Notes: generated from the letters alone by a model not told the origin. Counted from the stretch's first letter, positions 23,568-32,282 are shown. The stretch: DNA of 32,340 nt from an uncultured Geobacteraceae bacterium (GCA_903876875.1 CAIRBT010000031.1:1-32340), one strand, 5' to 3'. Numbers and translations: made by a program.

Positions 23568-26066
23568 ATGACACATAAAAGGAAAGTCGCTATTCACTCA
23601 CCCGGCCTGACCGAACTTCCGCCGCTCCCCCAGGAAGCTGCCGGCCTGATTAACGATTATCGTCGCTATTTTACCTATACCCTGGGTCAGAACAAATACA
23701 GCCACTCGGTGAAATACCACTACAAGGCATTGGCACTCACCGTGCGGGATCGCCTTATGGAACGGTGGAAGCGAACCCGCTACGGCTATGTGGAATCCGG
23801 CTGCAAGCAGGGGTATTATCTGTCGCTGGAATTTCTCATGGGGCGAACCCTCGGCAATGCCCTGCTGAATCTTGGCATCACCGATGCTGCGACGGAGGCC
23901 ATGCACGAACTGGGTATCAATCTGGAGGATCTGGCGGAGGCTGAAGTGGATGCGGGGCTTGGCAATGGTGGCCTTGGTCGCCTGGCCGCCTGTTTCCTCG
24001 ACAGCTGCGCCACCTTGCAGCTGCCGGTCATGGGCTATGGTATCCGCTATGAGTACGGCATGTTCCGTCAACGTATCGTCGATGGGCGTCAGATCGAAGA
24101 GCCGGATCACTGGCTCCGTGACGGTAATCCCTGGGAACAGGAACGGCCCGAATTTACCCAGCGGGTTCGTTTCGGTGGTCACTGCGAACGGTATGTTTCC
24201 GAATCCGGCGAGCTGCGGGTGCGCTGGGTGAACAGCCGTGATGTGCTGGCAGTACCCTACGATATTCCGATTCCGGGCTATCGCAATGGTACGGTCAATA
24301 CGCTCCGGCTCTGGAAGGCTGCGGCAACCGATGCTTTTGACCTTGGTGAATTCAATGCGGGGGGGTATGCCGAATCCGTTGCCACCAAGAATGAAGCAGA
24401 AAATATCACCATGGTGCTCTACCCCAACGATGCCAGTGAAAATGGTAAGGTGCTCCGCCTGCGCCAACAGTATTTCCTGGCATCAGCCAGTTTGCAGGAT
24501 GTGGTGGAACGGTGGGTAATTGTGCGCAAAGGGGATTTCAGTGACTTTGCCGCCAATAACTGTTTCCAGTTGAACGATACCCACCCCAGCTGTGCGGTGC
24601 CCGAGTTAATGCGCATTCTGATGGATGACCATGGTTTGGGCTGGGAACAGGCGTGGGACATTACCCGCAAAACCATGGCCTACACTAACCATACGCTATT
24701 GCCCGAAGCCCTTGAAAAATGGCCGTTGCCGCTGTTTGGTCAGCTGTTGCCCCGTATCCTCGAAATTATTCTGGAGATAAATGCCCGCTTCATATCGGAG
24801 GTTTCCAGCCGCTGGCCGGGAGACAACGAGCGGATGAGGCGCATGTCCATTATCGAGGAGGGGGGGACACTCCAGATCCGCATGGCGTACCTTGCCATCG
24901 TCGGCAGCTACTCGGTCAACGGGGTTGCCGCGCTCCACTCCCAGTTGCTGGCCGAAGGGCTGTTCCGTGATTTTCATGAACTTTGGCCCCACAAATTCAA
25001 TAACAAAACCAACGGTGTTACCCCCCGCCGCTGGCTCGCCCGCTGCAACCCGGGGCTCAGTCAACTGGTAAGCGGCATCATCGGAGATGGCTGGGTATCG
25101 GATCTGCAACAGATCAGTCGGATCGCCCCCTTTGTCGATGACCCGGAATTCCGGCACCGCTGGCACGGGGTAAAATACGACAACAAGGTGAGTCTGGCCG
25201 CCCTGGTGGAGAGCCACTGTAACGTGACCTTCAATCCCACTTCCCTCTTCGATGTGCAGGTAAAAAGGATTCACGAATACAAACGGCAACTGCTCAACGT
25301 GCTCCATGTCATCCATCTCTACGACCGGATCAAGCGGGGAGATACGGCAGGCTGGACTAACCGCTGCGTGCTGATCGGCGGCAAGGCGGCACCCGGCTAT
25401 GCAATGGCCAAATTGATCATCAAGTTAATCAATAACGTTGCCCGTGTGGTCAATGCCGACCCGATGGTCGGTGATATGCTGAAAGTAGCTTTTCTCCCCA
25501 ATTATAGCGTCAGTGCCATGGAAACCATCTGCCCCGGCAGCGACCTCTCTGAACAGCTCTCTACGGCCGGCAAGGAGGCTTCGGGGACCGGTAACATGAA
25601 GTTCATGATGAACGGAGCCATCACCATCGGTACCCTGGATGGTGCCAATATCGAAATCCTTGAGGAGGTGGGGGAAGAAAACTTCTTTATGTTCGGCCTG
25701 ACCAGTGCGCAGGTTGACGAACTTCGCTGGCAGTATGATCCCCACGGGATCATCACCCATGACACCGATCTCCAGCGGGTTATGAATCTGCTCCGTTGCA
25801 ACCATTTCAACCTCTTTGAAGGGGGACTGTTTGACCCGATTATCAACGCCATCTGCTCCCCCCATGATCCCTGGATGGTGGCGGCCGATTTCCGGAGTTT
25901 TGTCGATGCCCAGCAACAGGTGGGAGCCGCCTATCAGGATCGTGACCGGTGGACACGCATGAGTATCCTCAACACGGCATACAGCGGCAAATTCTCCACC
26001 GACCGGACCATTAACGACTATAACGAGGAAATCTGGCATCTGACAAAGATGCCAATTGGGGAGTAA
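23568..26066 (+). CDS. glgP: Glycogen/maltodextrin phosphorylase
   Basis: An 832-residue GT35 phosphorylase of full family length. The PLP-binding lysine is Lys678 in EASGTGNMKFMMNGAITIGTLDG (visible core GTGNMKFMMNG). N-terminal family motifs include LEFLMGRTLGNALLNLG and GNGGLGRLAACFLDS, and later NDTHPS and KRIHEYKRQ. It releases glucose-1-phosphate from the non-reducing ends of alpha-1,4-glucans, drawing on stored glycogen. The start has AAAGGA 8 bases upstream. Other glg genes are not in the window. The following gene starts 30 bases later and may be co-transcribed. Confidence 0.97.
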   Translation: MTHKRKVAIHSPGLTELPPLPQEAAGLINDYRRYFTYTLGQNKYSHSVKYHYKALALTVRDRLMERWKRTRYGYVESGCKQGYYLSLEFLMGRTLGNALLNLGITDAATEAMHELGINLEDLAEAEVDAGLGNGGLGRLAACFLDSCATLQLPVMGYGIRYEYGMFRQRIVDGRQIEEPDHWLRDGNPWEQERPEFTQRVRFGGHCERYVSESGELRVRWVNSRDVLAVPYDIPIPGYRNGTVNTLRLWKAAATDAFDLGEFNAGGYAESVATKNEAENITMVLYPNDASENGKVLRLRQQYFLASASLQDVVERWVIVRKGDFSDFAANNCFQLNDTHPSCAVPELMRILMDDHGLGWEQAWDITRKTMAYTNHTLLPEALEKWPLPLFGQLLPRILEIILEINARFISEVSSRWPGDNERMRRMSIIEEGGTLQIRMAYLAIVGSYSVNGVAALHSQLLAEGLFRDFHELWPHKFNNKTNGVTPRRWLARCNPGLSQLVSGIIGDGWVSDLQQISRIAPFVDDPEFRHRWHGVKYDNKVSLAALVESHCNVTFNPTSLFDVQVKRIHEYKRQLLNVLHVIHLYDRIKRGDTAGWTNRCVLIGGKAAPGYAMAKLIIKLINNVARVVNADPMVGDMLKVAFLPNYSVSAMETICPGSDLSEQLSTAGKEASGTGNMKFMMNGAITIGTLDGANIEILEEVGEENFFMFGLTSAQVDELRWQYDPHGIITHDTDLQRVMNLLRCNHFNLFEGGLFDPIINAICSPHDPWMVAADFRSFVDAQQQVGAAYQDRDRWTRMSILNTAYSGKFSTDRTINDYNEEIWHLTKMPIGE

Positions 26067-26096
26067 CTCTCTGCCGTTGCTACCCGCAGGGTGACT

Positions 26097-28748
26097 ATGG
26101 ACGTCATTATTTCCCATATCAATGCCGACTTTGATTGCCTCGGCGCCATGACAGCGGCGCTGAGGCTTTACCCCGGTGCCCTGCTCTGCTTTGCCGGTTC
26201 CCAGGAGAGAAGGGTGCGGGACTTCATAGAACGCCACCCCGCCTATCTCCCCCCCTATACCCGTTTCAAAGAGCTTGACCTTGCGGCCATCACCCGCCTG
26301 ATTATTGTGGATTGCCAGCAGGCCTCCCGCATCGGTGCCTTTGCCGACCTCCTGGGGCATGCACACCTCGATATTCATATCTATGACCATCATCCGGTCT
26401 CCGAAGAAACTCTTTGCTGCACGGGGGGGGAAATTGCCCCCCGGGGTTCTGCCTCCACCCTGCTGGCAACCCGCCTCATGGCGCGAGACATCGACCTGAC
26501 CGCAGAAGAGGCGACCGTCATCATGATTGGGATCCATGAGGATACCGGCGGTCTGCTCTATGAATCGTCAACCCCGGAGGATTACCGGGTTGCCGCCTGG
26601 TTGCTGGAACAGGGGGCGCGACTTTCCGTGGTGAGCGATGCTCTGACCCCCGAATTGACTACCGCCCAGATTACGCTCCTGAAACAGCTCCTCTCAACCC
26701 TGAAAAACGCTTCGGTCAATGGCCGGATGGTGTCAATTGCCTACGCCTCCAGTGACAATTATGTGGGCGATATCGCCTCCCTGGCCCACCTCATGCGTGA
26801 CATGGAAAATTCCGATGCCCTGTTTGTCGTGGTTGCCATGGAAGAGCATGTTTACCTGGTTGCCCGGAGTAATTGCCGGGAAATAGATGTGGGTGTGCTC
26901 ATGAAAGAATTTCAGGGGGGCGGCCACGCCACGGCTGCGTCCGCCGTTGCCCATCACCAGAAACTGGGGCAGGTGCTGGAACGTCTGGATCACCTGCTGC
27001 ACCTTTCGGTCACGGGGGGGGATAGTGCCGGAAGCATCATGACCACCCCGGTCAAAACCATGGCCCATACGCTCACCATTGCCGAAGCCCGTGAGCTGCT
27101 CACCCGCTATAACTGCAACGCCATGCCGGTCATGACAGGGAACGTCATGGCCGGTGTTATCTCCCGCAAGATCGTCGAAAAAGCCCTGTACCACGGCCTT
27201 GGCACCGCACCGGTTACCGACTTCATGCATTCTGAATATTTTTCAGCAACGGTGGAAACCCCCCTGCTGACGATCCAGTCATACATGGTGAACGCCAACC
27301 GCCGGTTTGTGCCGGTCTTTGAGGGGAGCAGCCTGCTTGGTGCCGTGACCCGGACCGACCTGATGCGGCACTTCCATGGCGGTCGCCGTGGTCGTCAGGA
27401 AGAACTCTATGATCTGGAGTCTCTGAAAGTTCCCACCCGCACCCGCTCCATTGCCGGACTTCTTGGTAAACGGCTTTCCCGGGAGACCATCGAACTGCTG
27501 CATAAACTGGGGGATACCGGAGGAGGGCTCGGACTTTCTGTGTATGCCGTCGGTGGTTTTGTCAGGGATCTGCTGCTTGGTATCAGTAACTGTGACATTG
27601 ACATTACCGTTGAAGGGGATGGGGTGCTGTTTGCCGAATGCTTTGCCGACCGCTTTGGCGGCAGGGTCAGAAGTCACAAAAAATTCGGCACGGCGGTGCT
27701 GGTGCTGCCTGACGGGGCAAAGATTGACATCGCCAGTACCCGTCTGGAATATTATGAATCCCCCGGTGCCCTCCCCACCGTAGAGCGGGCTTCCCTGCGC
27801 CATGATCTCCACCGCCGTGATTTTACCATCAACACACTGGCACTCTGTCTTAACCGGGATCGTTTTGGCCAGTTGACCGACCATTTCGGAGGATTGCAGG
27901 ACATTCAGGAGCGGGTGGTCAGGGTGCTCCATAACCTCTCCTTTGTCGAAGACCCGACCAGAGTCTTTCGCGCCATCCGTTTTGAACAACGCCTGGGATT
28001 CCATATCGCTCCCCACACAGAGAACCTGATACGGAGTGCGGTTCGCATGCATCTGCTGGACAAGTTGGGTGGAGAGCGACTGTTTAGTGAGTTGCACCAG
28101 ATCATGTGTGAAAAGGAACCGGTGGGTGCCATCACCAGAATGTCTGTCCTGGGGTTACTGCCGTTCATTCACCCCTCCCTCAAGCTGGCACCACCGACGG
28201 AGCGGGTGGTGAAGGAGACCGGACAGGTGATGGCATGGTTCCGTCTCCTCTATCTGAAGGATCGCTGTGAAACGTGGCAGGTATACTTTTTGGCACTCTG
28301 TGACGGCTTGACGGGAGTTGAATTCCAGGAAACGTGTAGCCGTCTGGCACTCCCCGGTCGGCTGCAGACACGGCTCTGCAGCCAGAGGCAGGGGGCCTTC
28401 TCGACACTCCATGCTGTTAAGCGTCGTTTGAAGCAGGAGCGGGAGGTGCGTAACAGCGAGTTATATCTCTGGTTCAGTGGCTTTGCCATTGAGCTGTTGC
28501 TCTCGATGGCTGCCCGAGCCAGCAGTGAACAGATACGGCGGCTGATCTCCCATTACTTGAACCGGGTACGTGACATCACGCCCCTGTTGGGGGGGGATGA
28601 TCTCTGTCGTCTCGGCGTTACACCGGGGCCCCTCTTCAGACGGCTCAAGGAGCGCTTGTTCAGGGAACGGCTCGATGGTATGGTGAAAAGCCGTGAAGAT
28701 GAGGAACAGTTGATCCAACAGCTCATTGGTCAGGAAAATCAGAAATAG
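26097..28748 (+). CDS. DHH-CBS-tRNA nucleotidyltransferase fusion (A-adding or poly(A) polymerase type)
   Basis: An 883-residue fusion in three parts. Residues 1 to about 300 are a DHH/DHHA1 phosphoesterase: NADFDCLGA at 9-17, the D-H-H-P motif in the 90s and a GGGHATAASA motif near 277. Residues of about 310-428 are a pair of CBS domains. From about 480 comes a class II nucleotidyltransferase head: VGGFVRDLLLG followed by the metal-binding CDIDITVEGDG, then the RRDFTINTLAL and DPTRVFRAIRFEQRLGF motifs. This architecture occurs in A-adding tRNA nucleotidyltransferases and related poly(A) polymerases of bacteria that split CCA addition, Geobacter included. The DHH part may be a nanoRNase-like module. 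The ATG at 26097, with AGGGTG just upstream, is preferred to the GTG at 26091. Confidence 0.92.
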   Translation: MDVIISHINADFDCLGAMTAALRLYPGALLCFAGSQERRVRDFIERHPAYLPPYTRFKELDLAAITRLIIVDCQQASRIGAFADLLGHAHLDIHIYDHHPVSEETLCCTGGEIAPRGSASTLLATRLMARDIDLTAEEATVIMIGIHEDTGGLLYESSTPEDYRVAAWLLEQGARLSVVSDALTPELTTAQITLLKQLLSTLKNASVNGRMVSIAYASSDNYVGDIASLAHLMRDMENSDALFVVVAMEEHVYLVARSNCREIDVGVLMKEFQGGGHATAASAVAHHQKLGQVLERLDHLLHLSVTGGDSAGSIMTTPVKTMAHTLTIAEARELLTRYNCNAMPVMTGNVMAGVISRKIVEKALYHGLGTAPVTDFMHSEYFSATVETPLLTIQSYMVNANRRFVPVFEGSSLLGAVTRTDLMRHFHGGRRGRQEELYDLESLKVPTRTRSIAGLLGKRLSRETIELLHKLGDTGGGLGLSVYAVGGFVRDLLLGISNCDIDITVEGDGVLFAECFADRFGGRVRSHKKFGTAVLVLPDGAKIDIASTRLEYYESPGALPTVERASLRHDLHRRDFTINTLALCLNRDRFGQLTDHFGGLQDIQERVVRVLHNLSFVEDPTRVFRAIRFEQRLGFHIAPHTENLIRSAVRMHLLDKLGGERLFSELHQIMCEKEPVGAITRMSVLGLLPFIHPSLKLAPPTERVVKETGQVMAWFRLLYLKDRCETWQVYFLALCDGLTGVEFQETCSRLALPGRLQTRLCSQRQGAFSTLHAVKRRLKQEREVRNSELYLWFSGFAIELLLSMAARASSEQIRRLISHYLNRVRDITPLLGGDDLCRLGVTPGPLFRRLKERLFRERLDGMVKSREDEEQLIQQLIGQENQK

Positions 28749-28811
28749 ATGTGCAATATTGTGTGGTTACGAAAAACTGTCTTGACGGGGCATTTTGATG
28801 CGTGTTACATA

Positions 28812-28817
28812 TATACT
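28812..28817 (+). promoter_or_regulatory. Possible -10 box of the small exported protein gene
   Basis: TATACT at 28812-28817 matches the -10 consensus in five of six positions, 35 bases before the start codon. TTGACG at 28782-28787 is 24 bases upstream, too far for a normal -35, so the promoter is uncertain. Confidence 0.3.
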
Positions 28818-28852
28818 GTTGGTTGAGACTTTAGGGAAAAAGGAAGGGAATT

Positions 28853-29242
28853 ATGAAAAAGCTACAAAGAATTATTGCGGTCATGACCCTGGTATCGATG
28901 CTGTCGGCAACATCGTCGGCACTTGCTGACGAAACCATTAAAGAGGTATTCACCGACGCATTTTATGGTGCCGCCATCGGCGGGCTTGTGGGGGGTGCCC
29001 TCATGGTGTTCCGGACCAAGCCACTTGAAAATTTTGAGCTTGTTGCCTATGGTGCCGCTACCGGTGTTTTGGTCGGAACAACTTTCGGACTGCTCAAGTC
29101 GGCCCGTGCCTTTGCTGAAGTTGAGAATGGCCGCGTTCGGGTGGCCTTTCCGACCATCGTTCCCGAAGTAGTGGCGGTACCCGGATCGGGACAGATGACG
29201 GTGGCCTGGAAAGCAGATCTGCTGCGGGGGACTTTCAACTGA
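28853..29242 (+). CDS. Small exported protein with two glycine-rich hydrophobic segments
   Basis: A 129-residue protein of unknown function. Residues 1-25 form a signal peptide (basic MKKLQR, hydrophobic core, cleavage likely after SSALA). The mature part has two glycine-rich hydrophobic stretches, FYGAAIGGLVGGALMVF (about 38-54) and VAYGAATGVLVGTTFGLL (about 64-81), with GxxxG-like spacing that suits paired membrane helices. The C-terminal third is soluble and ends in a beta-rich tail. It could sit in the inner or outer membrane. AAAGGAAGGG lies just ahead of the ATG, and a clear terminator follows, so it is probably a single-gene unit. Confidence 0.7.
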   Translation: MKKLQRIIAVMTLVSMLSATSSALADETIKEVFTDAFYGAAIGGLVGGALMVFRTKPLENFELVAYGAATGVLVGTTFGLLKSARAFAEVENGRVRVAFPTIVPEVVAVPGSGQMTVAWKADLLRGTFN

Positions 29243-29270
29243 TTTGGCAGTAGGAATCTTACATGAAACT

Positions 29271-29300
29271 ACCCGTCGGAGTAATCCTGCGGGTTTTTTT
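29271..29300 (+). terminator. Rho-independent terminator
   Basis: ACCCGTCGGA (29271-29280) pairs with TCCTGCGGGT (29285-29294) with one wobble and one mismatch, around a GTAA loop, followed by seven T residues. It lies 28 bases after the stop of the small exported protein gene. Confidence 0.85.
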
Positions 29301-29355
29301 ATATGTGGAAGCAGCGTCTCTCTCACGAGTAAATTACCTATAATCAGGAGGAATA

Positions 29356-29670
29356 ATGTCAGAATTCAGTCAAGTAACGGTGGTGAAGAAAGCGAATATC
29401 TATTTTGGTGGTCAGGTTGTCAGTCACACGGTGCTCTTTGCCGATGGCAGCAAGAAAACCCTTGGTGTCATGCAGGCGGGAGAGTATGAGTTCTCCACCG
29501 GTGCGGCAGAAAACATGGAAATTTTGTCGGGAGAGCTGGAATGGCAGCTCAAGGGGAACCCTGATTGGCAGAGCATCACCGGGGGCGAAAGCTTCGATGT
29601 CCCGGCCAATTCGGTCTTTTTGATGAAGGTACCGTTTGTGACCGACTACTGCTGCTCCTTTATCGCATAA
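29356..29670 (+). CDS. ppnP: Pyrimidine/purine nucleoside phosphorylase (PpnP/YaiE family)
   Basis: A 104-residue single cupin-like protein of the PpnP (formerly DUF1255) family and full length for it. It shows the ANIYFGGQVVSHTVLFADGSKKTLGVMQAGEY block in its expected order (here A-N-I-Y-F-G-G at 14-20, then TLGVM), G-E-L-E-W in the middle, and FDVPANSVFLM at about 80-90. PpnP splits nucleosides with phosphate into free base and ribose-1-phosphate, with broad base specificity, in nucleotide salvage. AGGAGGAA precedes the ATG. gluQ starts 13 bases after the stop. Confidence 0.94.
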   Translation: MSEFSQVTVVKKANIYFGGQVVSHTVLFADGSKKTLGVMQAGEYEFSTGAAENMEILSGELEWQLKGNPDWQSITGGESFDVPANSVFLMKVPFVTDYCCSFIA

Positions 29671-29683
29671 CGACACCCTCGCT

Positions 29684-30619
29684 ATGGTAGAAACGCCGAC
29701 ATGCCCGGTGGTCGGACGGTTTGCCCCTTCGCCCACCGGCACTCTCCATACCGGATCCCTGGCAACGGCGGTCGGGAGCTACCTGATGACAAAGCGTTGC
29801 GGTGGGAGGTGGCTGCTCCGTTTTGATGACCTTGACACCCCCCGTCAGGTGCCGGGTATGGCTGATGACATCATGGCTACATTGGAGGCATTCGCCCTCC
29901 CGTGGGATGGGCCGGTTACCTATCAGAGCAGACATCGGGAGTATTACTGTGATGCCTTTGCGACCCTGACCCGGCAGGGAAATCTTTACCCCTGTGGCTG
30001 TTCTCGGCGGGAGATCGCCCAAAGCTCTTCCGCCCCCCACCATGACGATGACTGCGTCCCCTATGCCGGTAGCTGCAGGGGGGGGATGAAAGACGGAGCA
30101 GCAATCCGCTCCTGGCGGGTCACGGCACCGGCGGATGAGATTACCTTTTCCGACCGCTGCAGAGGCACGGTTACCCAAAATATCTCCACTTTCTCGGGGG
30201 ATTTTGTGGTCAGACGGGGGGGCGGGGAGTTTGCCTACCAGTTGGCGGTTGTCGTCGATGACCATCTGGGCGGTGTCACCCAGGTTGTACGGGGAGAAGA
30301 TCTGCTCCCTTCAACCCCCCGCCAGATCCATTTGCACCAGCTACTCTCTCTCCCCCTGCCGGAATACGCTCACCTCCCCCTGGTGACCGGGCCGGACGGC
30401 AGTAAATTAAGTAAGCGAGACAATCTGGTCTCCGTTCAGTTGGCAGCTGTGGCCGGTCATGAGGCGGCTCTGCTGGTGACGATCCTCCGTTTTTTGGGTA
30501 TGCGTCCACCACAAGAGCTTGCCGGATATTCCTGTTCCCAAATCCTCACCTGGGGCATGACCAATTTCTCCCCGGAGGCCGTGCCATGGAGGGGAAACTG
30601 TCTGCCATACCTCATATAG
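29684..30619 (+). CDS. gluQ: Glutamyl-Q tRNA(Asp) synthetase
   Basis: A 311-residue truncated GluRS paralogue. The HIGH-type motif is in FAPSPTGTLHTGSL (residues 13-26), the KMSKS-type motif is in GSKLSKRDN, and a CGCSR...Y...C zinc site lies at about residues 103-128. The anticodon-binding domain of GltX is missing, which is the hallmark of GluQ. It attaches glutamate to queuosine in tRNA-Asp, without tRNA-Glu involvement. The ATG at 29684 lacks a clear ribosome site; its 13-base distance from ppnP suggests coupled translation. Full-length gltX is at 14390. Confidence 0.93.
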   Translation: MVETPTCPVVGRFAPSPTGTLHTGSLATAVGSYLMTKRCGGRWLLRFDDLDTPRQVPGMADDIMATLEAFALPWDGPVTYQSRHREYYCDAFATLTRQGNLYPCGCSRREIAQSSSAPHHDDDCVPYAGSCRGGMKDGAAIRSWRVTAPADEITFSDRCRGTVTQNISTFSGDFVVRRGGGEFAYQLAVVVDDHLGGVTQVVRGEDLLPSTPRQIHLHQLLSLPLPEYAHLPLVTGPDGSKLSKRDNLVSVQLAAVAGHEAALLVTILRFLGMRPPQELAGYSCSQILTWGMTNFSPEAVPWRGNCLPYLI

Positions 30620-30706
30620 GGTATAGAATGTCCGAAGTACCCCAGATCAGGTGGTGGAACAACCCCTCATGGCCGTGAAACCCCCATTTGTCGGGGAAAT
30701 AAAACT

Positions 30707-30722
30707 TGGCACGGCATCTGCA
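30707..30722 (+). promoter_or_regulatory. Sigma-54 promoter of the Ala/Lys-rich protein gene
   Basis: TGGCACGGCATCTGCA at 30707-30722 matches the sigma-54 consensus TGGCACG-N4-TTGC with one change (CTGC for TTGC) and exact spacing of the -24 GG and -12 GC. It lies 57 bases before the start codon. A perfect TATAAT follows at 30724-30729, but with no -35 at the right distance. Confidence 0.72.
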
Positions 30723-30779
30723 GTATAATACATCACAATCACACGGGCATGTCCCATAATTCAATCGGAGGTTTCACCC

Positions 30780-31013
30780 ATGAAAAAAGTTCTCTCCTCA
30801 ATCGTTGCTGCTCTTGTTGCTCTCTCCTTCTCTGCTGTTGTTTTCGCTGCTGACGCTGCTCCTGCTGCTGCTCCTGCCGCTGCTGCTGCTCCTGCTGTAG
30901 AGAAAAAAGAAGCAAAGCCTGTTAAAAAAGCTAAAAAAGCCAAAAAAGCTAAAAAAGCAGAGAAAAAAGAAGAAGCAGTTAAAGTAGAAACAGCTGCTCC
31001 TGCTGCAAAGTAA
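30780..31013 (+). CDS. Small exported Ala/Pro/Lys-rich protein
   Basis: A 77-residue protein. Residues 1-23 are a signal peptide with likely cleavage after VVFA. The mature 54 residues are low complexity: an Ala/Pro stretch (about 24-39), then four lysine-rich K-K-A repeats (about 46-60), then an E/K/A tail ending in APAAK. No known domain. The lysine repeats resemble histone H1-like tails, but the signal peptide points to the periplasm or outside, where it could bind anionic polymers or cell wall. Codons are nearly all GCT and AAA, giving simple-sequence DNA. GGAGG precedes the ATG, a sigma-54 promoter lies upstream and a strong terminator downstream, so this is a stand-alone regulated gene. 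Function unknown. Confidence 0.82.
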   Translation: MKKVLSSIVAALVALSFSAVVFAADAAPAAAPAAAAAPAVEKKEAKPVKKAKKAKKAKKAEKKEEAVKVETAAPAAK

Positions 31014-31032
31014 TTCTTCTTTATAAAGAAGT

Positions 31033-31066
31033 AAAAAGGCCACCTTCACAAGAGGTGGCCTTTTTT
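31033..31066 (+). terminator. Strong Rho-independent terminator
   Basis: AAAAAGGCCACCT (31033-31045) pairs with AGGTGGCCTTTTT (31053-31065), a 13-bp perfect stem with a 7-base loop and six T residues. It ends the Ala/Lys-rich protein transcript, and the A-tract gives it some bidirectional character. Confidence 0.95.
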
Positions 31067-31117
31067 GTGGTGTGCGGGGTGATTTCGCCCCGGTGATGTT
31101 TGATAACGGTTACCAAA

Positions 31118-31196
31118 GCGTATGGGGTACCGGAGGGGCGTACGGCCATACGCCCTTTCTCAACCCGTGTGAAATCTGGCGTAGAGCCATACGCCA
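31118..31196. repeat. Two sister hairpins with a shared CCATACGCC motif
   Basis: In the 324-base gene-free gap 31014-31337, a hairpin at 31136-31155 (GGGCGTA/TACGCCC) and another at 31177-31196 (TGGCGTA/TACGCCA) each have 7-bp perfect stems and 6-base loops, and share GGCGTA-x-x-GCCATACGCC. An extra copy of the motif on the other strand (GCGTATGG) is at 31118-31125. The rest of the gap holds the terminator at 31033 and a poorly defined promoter region before 31338. Confidence 0.6.
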
Positions 31197-31337
31197 CTCA
31201 TATAGACCGACCATAGCAGTAGTTTTCTCATTGGGAGAGCGGCTATTGCTTGAAATCAGTGCTTGACTACCGGTGCTAAATATTAGTATTCAACGTAACA
31301 ATGTTTCGTGAGTAATGTCATAAATAAGGGGTACCTC

Positions 31338-32282
31338 ATGCGCGGTATCACAACACGCTTGGCCAGAATCGCCCTTCTTTTACTGTTGCCCCTTACAGCC
31401 CATGCTGCCGGAACTGCCATCAACGAGACCGGAGAAATGCCCGATGAAAGTGCCATTCTGGATGCCCGGAGCCTCACCAGGGGCTTTCTGCCACCACGGA
31501 TGACGGCGACACAACGGGGTGCCATCGCTTCACCGGCCACCGGTTTACAGGTATACCAGACCGACGGCACGGCGGGGTTGTATGTGTATAATGGTGCGAC
31601 GTGGAATCTGATTGGCAGTGCCTCCGGCACCGTTCCGATTGCCAATGGGGGCACCGGAACCACCACCCAGGCCGGGGCGGCCACTGCCATTCTGCCGGCA
31701 CAAACCGGTAACAGTGGCAAATATCTGACCACCAACGGCAGTGCGGTTTCGTGGGGCACCGTTGCTGGTGGGGGCGTTCCCGCTGGAACGGTTCACCAGT
31801 TTGCCGGCTCCGCTGCACCGAGCGGTTATCTGCTCTGTGATGGTTCTGCCGTAGACCGGAGCACCTATTCGACACTCTTTGCTGTTATCGGCAGTACCTA
31901 TGGCAGTGGCGACGGTTCCACCACGTTTAATCTGCCGAACCTGAAAGGAAAGGTTCCGGCCGGTTTCGATGGGACGCAAACCGAGTTTAATGCTTTGAAT
32001 AAAGCGGGGGGTGAAAAGACCCATACCATGACGACAGCCGAGATGCCGAGCCACAGCCACACCGGAGTTGCTAACACAGCTGCAAACACACAACCGGCAA
32101 AGTATGTGTCCGGCTCTATAAACAGCGGTGGTGCAGGTTGGACAATGCTGACCGGCGACAGTAGCGTTGGCAGCACCGGCAACTATCACGATCACACCGT
32201 TACGATCAACAGCACCGGCAGTGGCACACCCTTCAACGTGCTGCCACCGTATCTGACAATGAACTACATCATCAAATACTGA
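31338..32282 (+). CDS. Exported phage tail-collar domain protein
   Basis: A 314-residue protein. Residues 1-23 form a signal peptide (basic MRGITTRLAR, a leucine run, cleavage after AHA). Residues of about 24-90 are related to tail-fibre or cell-surface repeats, with a G-L-Q-V-Y-Q-T-D-G-T-A-G-L-Y-V-Y-N-G-A-T-W turn. A GT-rich linker follows (about 95-140). Residues of about 150-215 are a tail-collar domain: GTVHQFAGSAAPSGYLLCDGSAV, then FNLPNLKGKVPAG. The C-terminal part is G/S/T/H-rich and ends in N-Y-I-I-K-Y, as in microcystin-dependent (MdpB-like) proteins. The signal peptide points to an exported host protein rather than a virion part. The ATG at 31338 has AAGGGG upstream; a GTG at 31308 is less likely. 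Confidence 0.85.
   Translation: MRGITTRLARIALLLLLPLTAHAAGTAINETGEMPDESAILDARSLTRGFLPPRMTATQRGAIASPATGLQVYQTDGTAGLYVYNGATWNLIGSASGTVPIANGGTGTTTQAGAATAILPAQTGNSGKYLTTNGSAVSWGTVAGGGVPAGTVHQFAGSAAPSGYLLCDGSAVDRSTYSTLFAVIGSTYGSGDGSTTFNLPNLKGKVPAGFDGTQTEFNALNKAGGEKTHTMTTAEMPSHSHTGVANTAANTQPAKYVSGSINSGGAGWTMLTGDSSVGSTGNYHDHTVTINSTGSGTPFNVLPPYLTMNYIIKY

Noticed and set aside
25425-26537. Minus-strand open frame of 370 codons across the end of glgP and the start of the fusion gene
   Set aside because: It is antisense to two clearly conserved genes and has no family motif or ribosome site.
29339-29344. A perfect TATAAT box before ppnP
   Set aside because: It ends only 11 bases before the start codon, so the ribosome site would fall at or upstream of the transcription start. 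It is more likely chance or serves another purpose.
31072-31266. A 64-codon open frame in the gap before the tail-collar gene
   Set aside because: It starts inside the region just after a terminator with a GTG and no ribosome site, runs through both hairpins, and its translation resembles no known protein.
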